A stretch of DNA of 64,000 nucleotides from Gymnothorax reevesii (taxonomy: Eukaryota; Chordata; Actinopteri; Anguilliformes; Muraenidae): positions 72,312,607 through 72,376,606 of the forward strand of contig CM056586.1 in assembly GCA_029721435.1 (NCBI GenBank), written 5' to 3'. Under the pieces are notes generated by a model. That model saw only the letters and a program-made list of their open reading frames with translations. It had not been told where the DNA came from and did not search any database. Position 1 is the first letter of the stretch, and each line of letters begins with the position of its first letter. The position numbers and the translations under genes are program-made. Shown in pieces: positions 10,771 to 21,440 of this stretch.

Positions 10771-12080
10771 ACAAATCAAGCATAACATTAAAACCACTGG
10801 CAGGTGAAGGGAATAATATTGATTATGTTGTTACAATGGCACCTGTCATTGTTTGGTATACATTAGGCTGCGTGTGAGCAGAATGTTTTTGAAGGTGATG
10901 TGTTGGAAGCAGGAATAATTGGCACCATTAGGATCTGAGCGACTCTGACAAGGGCCAGATTGAGAAGGCTAGATGACTGGGTCAGGGAATGTCCAAAACA
11001 GCAGGTTTCATGGGGTGTTTCCCAATGTGCTGTAGTTAGTCCCTACAAAAAGTAGCCCGACGAAGGACAACTGGTGAACTGGCAGCAGGATCATGGGTGC
11101 CCAGTGCTCATTGGTGCATTTGGGTTTTGAGGGCATGCTGGTCTGGTCCAGATGCAAATAAAGGTGTCAGAACACAGTGCACTGTAGCGAGCTGTGAATT
11201 GGGCTGCACAGCTGCAGACTGGTCAGGGCACCCACGCTGACCCCTCCACCACCGAAAGCACCAACAATGGGCTCATGAGCAGAAGGTGTTTGGGTCTGAG
11301 GAATCCTGTTCTCTGTTACGTCACATGGATGGCCAGGTGCTTGTTCGTCATTTACCTGGGGAAGAGATGGCAACAGGATGTACTTTGGGTAGATGGGAAG
11401 TTAGCGAAGGCCTTGTGACGCTCTGTGTCTACTATGTAGACACAATGTCAACTAAACATTGTTGGAAACTAAGTACACCCTTTTGTGGCAATGATATTCC
11501 CTGATGACAGTGACCTCTTTCTGAAGGATAATGCTCCAAAACACTGCAAAAATTGTTCATCTCTTCAGGCTATACCTTTCTCCCCCTGAACCTTAGTAGC
11601 TGGTATGTTCCTCATAATTTGTGTGACGAATCGTGGTGCTACGTAATCCAAGTTTTGTGGCTGCCATTACATGGACTGCTACCACCTTCCAGGTTTTTCA
11701 AAACTTTTGGTGCTTCTAAAACGCACTTTGTCTCGTGAGTTGCTCTGGGTAAATGTGTCTGCTAAGTGCCTGTGATGTAATGTAATTGAATGAATTGTTT
11801 GAGGAACGTGACAAAGAATTTAACTTGTTGACTTGGCCACCAAATTCCCCAGATTGCAATACAATTAAGCATCAGGGATGTGCCGGAAGAACAAGTCCAA
11901 TCCATAGTGGCCCCGTCTTGAAACTTACAGGACTTAAAGGATCAGCTGCTGACTTTTTGGTTCGGGATACTACAGGACATTCTCAGAGGTCATAAGCAGG
12001 TCATGCCTCAGCAGGTTAGAACTGTTTCAGCCTCACAATGGAGACCCACACAATATTAGACAGGTAGTTTTAATATTGAG
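10771..12080 (+). mobile_element. Tc1-type relic of a second family, with an internal insertion
   Basis: The left terminus around 10771-10850 ('caagcataacattaaaacc', 'ggcaggtgaagggaataata', 'gttacaatggcacctgtca') and the 3' part ('ttgacttggccaccaaattcc', 'cacaatattagacagg') match a Tc1-like family widespread in fish genomes, from memory. It differs from the 7122 family. The coding region is broken, and a ~230-bp insertion sits at about 11557-11790. Confidence 0.8.
11557..11790 (+). repeat. SINE-like insertion in the Tc1 relic
   Basis: The segment ends with 'gttgctctgggtaaatgtgt', 'ctgctaagtgcctgtgatg' and then 'taatgtaat'. This tail recurs at the 3' end of many fish SINE/MITE copies. It interrupts Tc1 sequence that resumes at 'attgtttgaggaacgtgac'. 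The 5' boundary is approximate. Confidence 0.65.
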
Positions 12081-12083
12081 GTT

Positions 12084-12430
12084 GGCGCGGCGGCACAGTG
12101 CGTAGCACTGCCACCTCACTGCAAGGAGGTCTTGGGTTCAAATCCCAGCCTGGGGCCTTTCTGTGTGGAGTTTGCATGCTCTCCTTGTGTGCATGCGGGG
12201 TTTTCTTTGGGTATTTCAATTTCCTCTCACAGTCCAAAGACATGCATGTCTGACAAGTTGGAGATGCTAAATTGGATGTAGGTATGAATGTATGAGTAAA
12301 TGGGGTGTGTGACCAGTGAGGGATTGGCGAGCTGTCTGGGGGGGGGCCCTGCCTTTCACCCATAATCAGCTGGGATAGGCTACAGCCCCCCCACATTCCT
12401 GGTGAGGAAGAAGTTGTAGACATGATGAAT
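12084..12430 (+). repeat. tRNA-derived SINE, DANA/mermaid-like
   Basis: The 5' part reads 'ggcggcacagtgcgtagcac', then 'gggttcaaatcccagcc', a tRNA-type B-box. It is followed by 'tgtgtggagtttgcatgct', 'cagtccaaagacatgcat' and 'cagctgggataggctacag'. These features match the tRNA-derived fish SINE family I know as DANA/mermaid. The copy is nearly complete but mutated. The reverse-strand 124-codon frame over it is a shadow. Confidence 0.85.
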
Positions 12431-13309
12431 GCACAGGTGTGCATTTGGGTAGGGATGGTCGGGACTTATCCCAAGCAACTTTCAAGTGTGGCGGGAATAT
12501 TCCGGCCAGCTTTGGGTCAATGGTCTGAACGGAAGAAATGTGGGATTGTAAATCTTCGTGGCTTGTGGCTTGTGTCCAATCTGGAGCCCTAATCTTGGCT
12601 GTATTTGCATAACTAATGCTGTTTCAAGAAAACAATAGCATACATAAAGATTCTTAACAGAAAGGATTGCAAACTGGCTGGCTAACAGATCTACATTTCC
12701 ACTCCTCTGTAAGTTTTAATGTTCACTCTGCAAGAACTGAGCGAGTTAAGAGCGCACAGGGGTGATTTCCAGTAGCTAGTGAAGGTTGTGGCAAGTGAAC
12801 AAATTTCAGTGATCAACAATATAAACATCAGCAATCTTCAAGTATTTGATTATGACTGGCTGAAATACCAGCAGAGCAGCTGCACCAGACCCGCGTGTGA
12901 CGGGAGTTCAAAGAAAACACCACTGAGACAGATAGATCAATTTGGCGGTTTAAAGTAAAAGCAATGGATCCTCTAAGTGAAAAAGTAATGCTAAAACAAT
13001 ATTTTGTTTTGTGTGGTACACTCATATGAAATATTTTTAACACTAAAAATAAAACTAAAGTCAAACATACCTCAGTTATAGGACCTAACGTGTGCGTTTT
13101 TAATTAATTTATGCTTAATACTTATAAAGGGGCCTCTGTTAGACTTAGATATTGAATTATTTTTATTAAAATTGGCTGTGGATAGGCAGCTCATTTTCTG
13201 TTAATATTATGAACAATATTCTTCCTCTTTGCTTTCCTTTTGTGGGGATTTATGGATAATATGATGGCCAATCAATCGTTCAAATAGGCTGTTTTGATTA
13301 GCGAGCCAT
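12431..13309. other. Unassigned AT-rich sequence
   Basis: No gene or repeat boundary is recognised. Confidence 0.45.
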
Positions 13310-13314
13310 ATTTT

Positions 13315-14475
13315 TGACACGGTGCGTTCAGGAACTGCACGCAAGTGATAGAAATCCAAAAACGTGCCTTAAATGGAGTCCGAGTCAAAGCCAAAAAACA
13401 CAGGAATTGCCAAGCCACAATATAAAATCCAAAAACAGTATCGACTAGACAGACAAGGGTCAGAACCAGGAAGACAGATGAGCAAAGGTACATAAAAAAA
13501 AAAAACATAAAAAAAAGTCGTAGTCGATGAGCAAAGCCAAGGGTCATACACAGGGCATCCAAACACAGAAATCATGGTCATACAAAAATGGGTCAAAATC
13601 CTAAAAAAAAAACAGAACAAAGAGGGCAATGGCGAGAATCGTAGTTGGACAAACCAGTAGAAGAAAAATAATACTCAATGGCATACAAGGCGCTCTGCAC
13701 AAAGGAATATTGATCTACGTTCTGACAAAGTCACAACAGCAGTGAAGACTCTTAAATAGATGGGAGGGAAGTCACATTCTATGCAGGGAATCAGGTGAGT
13801 TGGATCAGACTAATTACAAAGGGAGAATCACATGAGGAATACCCTAACCACGAAAATTGGCGAAAACCAAGACACGGATGGGAATCACACAGACAGCCTA
13901 TGACATTTAAACAGCTCAGGTCAAGGAGTTCTAAGTGCACAGATAATGAGCGCAGGAAAGTGATTAAGCACGTGCGAGAGATCTCACAGAAACGCAGGGG
14001 CAGACAGGTACAGCTGAGCAAGAGGCGGAGATTAGAACTGGGGGATTGCCGAGAGGGAATTAGTATTAATTAGTGGCGGTGTGACTTTACAGATTTAACT
14101 AGAGTGCTAGTTAGTAAGTTAGTCATCTCTGTACATGGATTATTTGTGTTAGTAGAATATGATACAAAATACAAATGATAGTTTTGTTTGCAATCAGAAC
14201 AGCAAGACGAAGGAAGTAAACGAGAATCGAAGGAATGTTTTAAACACCGGACTTCATTTAAATCACCCGAAGTCAGTGGGCACGCAGACAGGGAAGACGG
14301 ACTGAACCAACTAGATCACAAGACGGGAGACGAGTGCAACGGAACTGAGAAATGGAATGAACTAAAAACCTGAGTATTACAATAATCAAAAAGAATAAAT
14401 AAAAGACAAAATCATGAACACTGAACTTGAACATAAATATGAACATAAACATGACAAAAAACCATAACCATGACA
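13315..14475 (-). mobile_element. Solo LTR with 5-bp target duplication
   Basis: Read on the minus strand, the unit runs from TGTCATGG to CCGTGTCA, the TG...CA ends of a retrotransposon LTR. The 5-bp sequence ATTTT flanks it on both sides (13310-13314 and 14476-14480). Related copies lie at 28715-29789 (+), 33060-36255 (+, disrupted) and 42380-43425 (+). No gag-pol frame is associated, so this is a recombined solo LTR. The ~1.16-kb length is at the long end for an LTR. Reverse-strand frames such as 13791-14021 are repeated in the 28715 copy and are LTR sequence, not genes. Confidence 0.8.
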
Positions 14476-14764
14476 ATTTTCTCTTCTCTGAAAATGCTGG
14501 CATCAATGAGCAAAAAGAGCCAAAAAAAAAAAGAGAAAGGGGAGACGTGGGTAAAAGTGCCTGAGTTAGATTCAGAGTTTTGTCTTCTCGTACGATGTGC
14601 AGCCGTGGAACATCTGAAGAGCATGTGAGACCTCAGCCAATCATGTCTTATATATCTAGCGACCAAATTAGCCCTTTAGCTAGCACCGGCTCGAGGGTGG
14701 GCCGCTAAGCATAATTGCATTTTTTTTACTGTGAAATATTGTGCTACGTTAAAGAAATATATAT

Positions 14765-15010
14765 ATTGTTCAAAAGTTTGAGGACTCAGCATTCTTACTG
14801 CATAAGCCATTTTACAATGCAAATACAATAATGAAAATAACATTTGAAGTTGTGTCATAACAATCCTTACCCTAACTATGCAGTCCCATTGATTCAATTT
14901 TATTACAATGTTCAGATTTGCCTAAATACAGCACCAGTCAAAAGTTTGGACATACCCCCATTTTTCCTGCAATACATGTTAAAGAACCACCCTGTATTTT
15001 GCAAAAAAAA
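14765..15010 (+). repeat. Tc1-terminus-like fragments
   Basis: Two phrases resemble Tc1 inverted-repeat ends: 'tgttcaaaagtttgaggac' at about 14767, and 'gcaccagtcaaaagtttgg' followed by 'acatac' at about 14931. Neither is paired with a matching opposite end nearby, so both are probably decayed fragments. Confidence 0.5.
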
Positions 15011-15170
15011 AAATCAAATTCTAATATCCATCAAAAAACCAGCATTTGTTGTCATATTTGCAGAGCATACCACATTTTTTTAAAGGGTGGTCATATGGCT
15101 ACAAGAGTCAGTCCAAGTGAAGGCATCCAGAAAATCAGAAAGTTTATTAAAAATACTATTTATGCAAACA

Positions 15171-15345
15171 GTACCTTGATGCAGTTTCCAGTCGCCTCCA
15201 TCTTGAAAGTCACGATAAATCGATTGACGAGCACGGACAAATAGGAAGGATAAGGGAACAGTTTGCGATCTTTTTGTTCATGCTCGTCAATCGACTTATT
15301 GTGAGTTTCAAGATGGAGGCGACTGGAAACTACATCGAGGTATTG
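15171..15345. repeat. Long near-perfect inverted repeat (foldback hairpin)
   Basis: The left arm (about 15171-15233) starts 'accttgatgcagtttccag' and ends 'gattgacgagca'. The right arm (about 15281-15344) is its reverse complement with few mismatches, and the loop is about 48 bp. The core 'ccagtcgcctccatcttgaa' occurs inverted at the other arm. This could be a foldback MITE or a single-stranded hairpin transposon; no target duplication was confirmed. It carries no coding sequence of note. Confidence 0.8.
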
Positions 15346-15705
15346 TTTCATAAATAGTCTTTTTAAATAAACTACTCGTGCATTTTCAAAGTTCTCAGTG
15401 CCTCTTTTTAAATGTCAGGGCCCTCAGAATTCTACCGATGAAGTGTGGAGCTACTTTAAGCCTTGTTAATGATGAAAAAAATAGCGATTTCTTTGCATGG
15501 CAACGCGATGCCCGATTCACAGCCATTGTAAGCCTATTGGGAGCTTCAGCTAAAAATCCATTTATTTCGAAAAGTCGCGTGCGTATGGAGGTGGGGTATT
15601 CGACAAAAGTAAGTACTCATTATCATGTTTCAATACACTCCAAGTCAATTTCACAATGGAATTCTCCTTTAATTAGTTAATGCCATATAAAAAAATGTTG
15701 TAACG

Positions 15706-16414
15706 CAGTGGTCCTCAACTTTGTTCCTGGGGACCCACTGTGTATGCTGGCTTTTGTTCCAACCACAGTTACAATCACTGGATTTTAACAAGTTGTTAAT
15801 TTGTCTTAATTTAGTGTATTTAATGTTTTGAGCATTGCCCTCTTAACTCACAAGGTAACAGAATAGCTGTGTTTGCTGTCAATAATTTAAAAATATGCCA
15901 TACCTACATTGCGATGCATTGGAAATTACAGAATAAAATGAGAGAAAACAATGCAACCAATCAAATTAAAGATGTAGTTGGCTCTTAATTGTTGAAAGCT
16001 AATTGGCACATCATGACAAATTTATTCAACATGCAAATGACAAAGAGTGCAACCAGTTTTGTGTTATGTTGGTATAATTAACCTGAAGTTTTTTTTTAAT
16101 AATTTGAAACAGTTGAGTCCAGCAGCCTAATTTGGGGTTCCTCAGTGTCCAGTTTGATCTGTTTGAAATGTTATAATGCTTGAAATTTCTTGCAGTATAG
16201 AAATAAAACCACTATCTTCAAGGGTATTTTATTCTTCATAGCATGTATGGATGTTTCTATGTAACATTTGGCCAAAGACGGTAAGTAACAAGGCTTAACA
16301 TGAAAAATAACTAATTAAGACATCGACAGCTTGTTAAAATCCTTGGATTACAGTTGTGGTTGGAACAAAAACCAACGTACAGTGGGTCTCCAGGAACGAC
16401 GTTGAAGACCACTG
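15706..16414. mobile_element. hAT-like MITE with ~105-bp inverted ends and 8-bp target duplication
   Basis: The element begins CAGTGGTCCTCAAC and ends GTTGAAGACCACTG. About 105 bp of each end are imperfect inverted repeats of each other. TTGTAACG (15698-15705) and TTGTAAAG (16415-16422) flank it, a target duplication with one difference, as expected for hAT elements. The interior is AT-rich and non-coding, so the element depends on a transposase supplied elsewhere. Related ends lie near 336-480 and 50422-50625. Confidence 0.85.
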
Positions 16415-16422
16415 TTGTAAAG

Positions 16423-18599
16423 TAAATTATTACTTTTAATAAAAGGTAAAAGGGAAAACATGCAATATAGGCCTGTTACTTTTTAAAGTAGCTATCCGAG
16501 CACTGATGAAAGGTTTGAATTATAATGAAGATAACCTTGCGCTTGCTTGGAGGGGAAGTGAGGCAGGTGTACAGCTGGTGACTTTCCTGCGCAAAGGTGC
16601 GTTTAACTTTTACCGCTCCTCCAGCATGATTTATTCCGCGACAATACCTAAGGACTAATCAGCAGAGTAACTAATTAATACAAATCTGCATTTTTGCATA
16701 TGTAATTAGCGTAATGAGAGCGCAATGAAATGGGGAGCTGGCTCCGCTTAATCGAACTGAAGTGGAAAGGCATTGGGGTGAGACGCAGGGACCCTGGATT
16801 TGGAAAATGTAGCTGATTAGGAAAGGGAAATGACATAAGTTCCATGTGCGCTTGTCTGCGTTGGCAATATTGATCTCTAATGTACCAAGCTCTGGTCGAT
16901 CGCGATTCAAGTGTTTGTGCTCCATAGGTTAACTGTTGTAAAGTTTCTTAGACATAAAGTTACGTGGTAAGATGTGAAACAGTGTCTCGACTTTTTTCCC
17001 CACGCATTCACTCTTTAGACACAAAAAGTAGCAATATTGGGCAAACCATAAGAGGCCTATTTAACTGTAAACTATCAATTACGCATAAGCCGACTACAAC
17101 CCCCTGCCAAATTTCATATGGCGCTGTCGGTGGTGCTGGACACTTCCGATGTTGTGCATCGTACTCATTCGCAACTACCAATGTTTATTCGGCGTCAGTA
17201 ACCGGAATCGGGACAAACAAATCAAGAAAACCCTTTGCTCCGGGCAGGGAGATTGATCACGACTGTTTGCTGTGCTATCAGAGATTAAATGTCCTCCCAC
17301 CGGTTCTCGAAAGCGCCGCGTTACCCTGGGTACTTCACGGTTACTAGGCGATTAACGTGTGGCTTTGCACAGTCTTACTGAGCAGGGACATTTCCACAGG
17401 TTAAATATTGATGAATCTCAACTATAGACTGAGAGCTGAGACCCCGCTTGCTTACCTGGAACTCGGCTCAGCTGAATTCAATAACGGAGGCCCTGAAAGA
17501 CCTCGATTTCGACCTCGAAAGAATCGATTTAAATATGAAATAAATAGGCCAATGTTTTTAATTTAAAGACGTCATAAAACATGGCCATAAATAGATCAGA
17601 GAAATTTTTGTAAGAATTAAAAATGCCATTAATAAATCATTAGTTCCCAATTGTGGGACGAAGTCCTTGAAATTAGCGAAGTCCCCACTCACCACAATTA
17701 AAAGGTTTTAATCTCGAAAATTTTGCTTTGTAGACGTCTGATTCACTTTTATTAATTTCATTGCTCCAAGGCATGATTATTTTTCAGTTCATTTTAGGAC
17801 GCGCCCATTTTGTCACTGGCCCTCCAGATTTCTTGGCTTCATTTTGTCGTAACCAGATGGATACCGTGACTGACATGTCCGTCTTTCGGAATAAAAAAAT
17901 CGCAGATTTTTACTCACATTCCTATTCCTTTCATGATACAAATAAGCAATAAAATATTTGCGATTAGAGTTCAAACCATCTCTGTCACTACTGCTTCTCT
18001 AACATACGTTAAACTCTTTATTGGGGGCTATTATCTGGTATTTATCTCTTGTTTGGTTCGTGTTCAACGGTCATGATGTCGATTTTATTAAAGTGAATAG
18101 AAAACCCCAGATTTTGGACGTTGGATCAGGCCAGTGATCCGTGAAACAGGCTTTTGTCTGTGCGCGTGCAGCTCGCGTGCCGACCTCAAGTCTGAAAAGA
18201 TGGGACTCGGGGCTCAGGGGGGCTAAATCCAGGCCCCGCATCTCCTGCGTCCAGACGAGGGCACGTAGAATTAGAGGGATTATCGGGGACGGTGCCTGAA
18301 CAATTCCAAACAAGTTCAGACCACCGGCGAACGTTGTCTTGACCCAAAAGCCTTCCCTCAGGTTTTGTCTTTGGTGTCAGGCTTAGTTCGAAATCCCAAT
18401 ATTTTAATTGATATCTGGATATTATTATTATTATTAGGCCCACTATAGTTGTTGTTGGTGGTGGTAGTGGTGGTGATAGTGTTACACTATGTGTCGCGAG
18501 AAATAATTCGTATATGTTATTTAAGGGAATATGCCCCGTGTTTGGGAGGGTTAATTCATCCTACGGGTACAAACAGGTCCGTGGAGTCTCTAACTAGCG
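16423..18599. other. NEUROD1 distal upstream region, largely unique sequence
   Basis: No repeat family is recognised. The block at about 16560-16925 has several AT-core homeodomain-type words (TAATTA near 16674 and TAATTAG near 16703) and two E-boxes, CAGGTG at 16564-16569 and CAGCTG at 16572-16577. It is a candidate control element. A short ATT run lies at about 18420-18436 and a TGG-rich run at about 18449-18477. Short frames here show no protein family. Confidence 0.4.
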
Positions 18600-18854
18600 A
18601 CAGATGGCCACTTTCTTTTGGCCACAAAAGGATAGAATGGAGAGCTCTGTTGAATACAAATGGAATGTGTCACGTGACGCTCGGGGCCGTTTGCTTGACG
18701 TAGTTGACCATATGGCGCGTGCCAGAGAAAAGAGGTGGAGCCTACTGTCAGTCTTTGGTGCAGGAGCATTAACCGCAGCGATAGGCAGCGACATGCTCAT
18801 CTCTCAGCATCAGCAGCACCGCTATATAACCTGAGCATCCACCTCGCGCCCAGC
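18600..18854 (+). promoter_or_regulatory. NEUROD1: NEUROD1 proximal promoter
   Basis: A TATA box (tatataa, 18823-18829) precedes a likely start site near 18855. Upstream lie E-boxes CAGATG (18601-18606), CACGTG (18671-18676) and CATATG (18709-18714). In mammals the NEUROD1 promoter is known to be TATA-containing and to be activated through E-boxes by neurogenin 3 and by NeuroD1 itself. The arrangement here agrees with that. The start site and factor identities are inferred. Confidence 0.75.
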
Positions 18855-18930
18855 CACATTACTCTAACCGACCTGTCTCGCACGCAGAGGGGCATGCACC
18901 AATAATAACAAGATATCTTGCAAGAAAGAG
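18855..18930 (+). other. NEUROD1: NEUROD1 non-coding exon 1 (inferred)
   Basis: Vertebrate NEUROD1 has a short untranslated first exon, one intron, and a second exon holding the whole coding region. Downstream of the TATA box, a splice donor 'gag|gtattc' at 18931 pairs with the acceptor 'ttttcttgacag' ending at 19696, ten bases before the start codon. The transcription start is placed about 30 bp after the TATA box. The intron would be 766 bp. Confidence 0.6.
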
Positions 18931-19705
18931 GTATTCAGTCAATTTATTGAATTGCTTAATGATATCATTAATGTTTGATTTTCAGTTTTATAATTTACTT
19001 TTTGTTGTCTGAATGGAAATGCATGCAGTAGGCTACAGCTTTAAGCAACTCTTAGGGAACAGTGAATCGGCAACAAAGTGGTTCGCAGTCGGGACGCTTT
19101 AAATGATTAAATTTGGATCAATACGCCGAAACAGACGTGGAAAAAGTTGTCGACCTGTATTCTCTCTCGCTCTGACAATTTGCCGATGGAAAATATAACC
19201 GAGCTTTTCATTATAGGCTATCATAATCACATGCCTCGCTTAAAAAAAGTACAAAATAATTTGCTCCAGAAAATTTTCTGAAATAGGGTATTATTATTGC
19301 TTTATTATAAAAACATTATTAATTGCAGAAAATGCTGTTTTTTGAAACACACTTGCTTATAAGATCCCGTGATTTAGCTATTGATTATATAGGCTACATT
19401 TTGTTGTTAAGATGATATAATTAACGGTCATGACAGACTAATTGTTTTGCAGTCCATCAATCATATTTATTTGTCTGTCAATGTAAGAGTTATCTGTAGA
19501 ATATTTATATACTTCCATTTGAATAAATTGAAAGTTATGAGACAATGAAAGGTAAACAGGTGGCGTTTACATGATAAAATGTTATTAACTTATGATGCTG
19601 CCAATACCAATCCGTGAGTCGTTAGTTCTAATTTTCATCGTAAATGAACGGTACCAGGTACGGCTCGTTTAACAAATGATGTAATTTTCTTGACAGAGGT
19701 CGACC

Positions 19706-20755
19706 ATGACAAAGTCATACAACGAAGACGGTATGATGCGGGAGTCCAAGAGCTCAAACTGGACTGATGAATGTATGAATTCCCAAGTGGATCACAGTTT
19801 GGAAAATGATAATGGTGAGCGCGAGGAGATGGGCAAGGACTGTGAGGACGAGGATGAGGAGGGGCTCAACAGACTGGAAGATGATGATGATGAAGAGGAG
19901 GACGAGGAGGAGGAAGAAGGTGACGAACAGAAACCGAAGAGACGCGGACCGAAGAAGAAGAAAATGACCAAAGCTCGGCTTCAGAGGTTCAAACTGAGGC
20001 GCATGAAAGCTAACGCAAGGGAAAGAAATCGCATGCACGGACTGAATGACGCGCTCGAGAGTTTGCGCAAAGTTGTACCGTGTTACTCTAAAACTCAGAA
20101 ACTTTCAAAGATAGAGACCTTGAGGCTGGCTAAAAACTACATCTGGGCTCTTTCCGAAATCCTGAGATCGGGTAAAAGCCCGGATTTGATGTCTTTTGTA
20201 CAGGCCCTTTGCAAGGGATTATCGCAGCCGACCACTAATTTGGTTGCTGGCTGTCTCCAGCTGAACCCCAGAACATTTCTCCCAGAACAGAGCCAGGAAA
20301 TACCCGCTCATTTGCAAACAACTAGTGCTTCCTTCACTTCCCACCCATATTCCTACCAAACGCCAGGTCTTCCGAGCCCCCCTTATGGTACAATGGACAG
20401 CTCCCACGTATTCCATATCAAGCCGCACTCCTACGGCAGCGCACTAGAACCATTCTTTGAAAACGCCCTCACAGATTGCACTAGTCCTTCATTTGACGGA
20501 CCACTTAGCCCACCTTTGAGTGTGAATGGGAACTTCTCTTTTAAACATGAGCCTTCCTCGGAGTTCGAAAAAAACTATGCTTTTACCATGCATTACCCAT
20601 CAGCTGGTCTGGCGGGACCCCAGGCTCACGCCTCCCTTTACGCAAGTCCCGCGCAGCGTTGTGATATACCGATGGAGAGTATTATGTCATACGACGGACA
20701 TTCTCACCACGAAAGAGTTATGAACGCACAGCTAAATGCTATATTTCACGATTAA
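19706..20755 (+). CDS. NEUROD1: Neurogenic differentiation factor 1 (bHLH transcription factor)
   Basis: A complete 349-residue protein encoded in one exon. It acts in the nucleus as a heterodimer with E proteins (TCF3/TCF12), binding CANNTG E-boxes to drive neuronal, retinal, enteroendocrine and pancreatic beta-cell differentiation. Visible features in order: a short N-terminus starting MTKSY; an acidic Glu/Asp tract at about 46-74; a nuclear localisation signal KRRGPKKKK at about 78-86; a basic region with [12 protein letters not shown] (103-114); helix 1 ([14 protein letters not shown]); a loop; helix 2 ending near IWALSEIL (153). The conserved Neuro_bHLH region follows ([22 protein letters not shown]), then a Ser/Pro-rich activation domain with proline-directed sites at SPSFDG and LSPPLS, and a conserved tail ending [12 protein letters not shown]. 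The start follows a good splice acceptor and matches the family N-terminus. Length agrees with the family. NEUROD2, 4 and 6 are less likely because the MTKSY start and the C-terminal tail are typical of NEUROD1. Confidence 0.98.
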   Translation: MTKSYNEDGMMRESKSSNWTDECMNSQVDHSLENDNGEREEMGKDCEDEDEEGLNRLEDDDDEEEDEEEEEGDEQKPKRRGPKKKKMTKARLQRFKLRRMKANARERNRMHGLNDALESLRKVVPCYSKTQKLSKIETLRLAKNYIWALSEILRSGKSPDLMSFVQALCKGLSQPTTNLVAGCLQLNPRTFLPEQSQEIPAHLQTTSASFTSHPYSYQTPGLPSPPYGTMDSSHVFHIKPHSYGSALEPFFENALTDCTSPSFDGPLSPPLSVNGNFSFKHEPSSEFEKNYAFTMHYPSAGLAGPQAHASLYASPAQRCDIPMESIMSYDGHSHHERVMNAQLNAIFHD

Positions 20756-21440
20756 TTAATCCAATGAAAGATTCTTGAATAATGTTTTCAAAAGCGTCCG
20801 CGCTTTCGGGTATCACTGATTCAAAGTGCAAATATTATCCATTTCAAGTTAAGCATGTATTTATCGTCGTTATTGCCTTTCGGAGAAATGGCATATCGTA
20901 TTCCCTTTCACTTTATGTGTATACCCTATAGCGCTTCTATATTATGGTCACAATAGGAAATTGGCGTGGCCAGGTTCAGAATGTGTTGATCTTATGATCC
21001 ATATGAAAAAATCACGAGCAATAATTTGGAAACTATGCAATTTTTAATCAATTAATGGGCCAATTGAGATAATAAAGATGTATATTTTTTTCAACCAGCA
21101 TTTTAGTATTTAGTACTTATCTATCCCATAACGAATTATTTTGTTGTGATTTTGTACACAATTGTTAATTAACTTTTATATAAAAAAACAGACTACACAC
21201 TTTATGCCAGGCAACTGCATTTTTAAAAATATGAACGATTTTGTTGTTTACATAAAATTATGTGAAAGTTATAATCAAATTATGTTACCAGCAGACTAAT
21301 GCACGTTGCCTCTGCACTTACTTGATGTTAAGTTACGCAAGGTTGCACAGATTCTGTCATTACCTGAAATAAAAGGACGAAAAGTTTGCGCAAAAAACAA
21401 CGCTCAAAACAAACAAAGAAACAAACTACTGAATAAAAAT
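20756..21440 (+). other. NEUROD1: NEUROD1 3' UTR and candidate poly(A) signals
   Basis: AATAAA signals occur at 21071-21076, 21368-21373 and 21432-21437. The sequence is AT-rich, as is usual for vertebrate NEUROD1 3' UTRs. I cannot tell which signal is used. Confidence 0.6.

Noticed and set aside
12120..12145. tRNA-like internal promoter (B-box)
   Set aside because: No cloverleaf can be completed. It is the tRNA-derived head of a SINE, not a tRNA gene.
12070..12444. 124-codon reverse frame with Pro/His/Cys-rich peptide
   Set aside because: It is the reverse complement of a tRNA-derived SINE.
18449..18834. Short frames over the NEUROD1 promoter
   Set aside because: They overlap E-boxes and the TATA region and have no similarity to known proteins.
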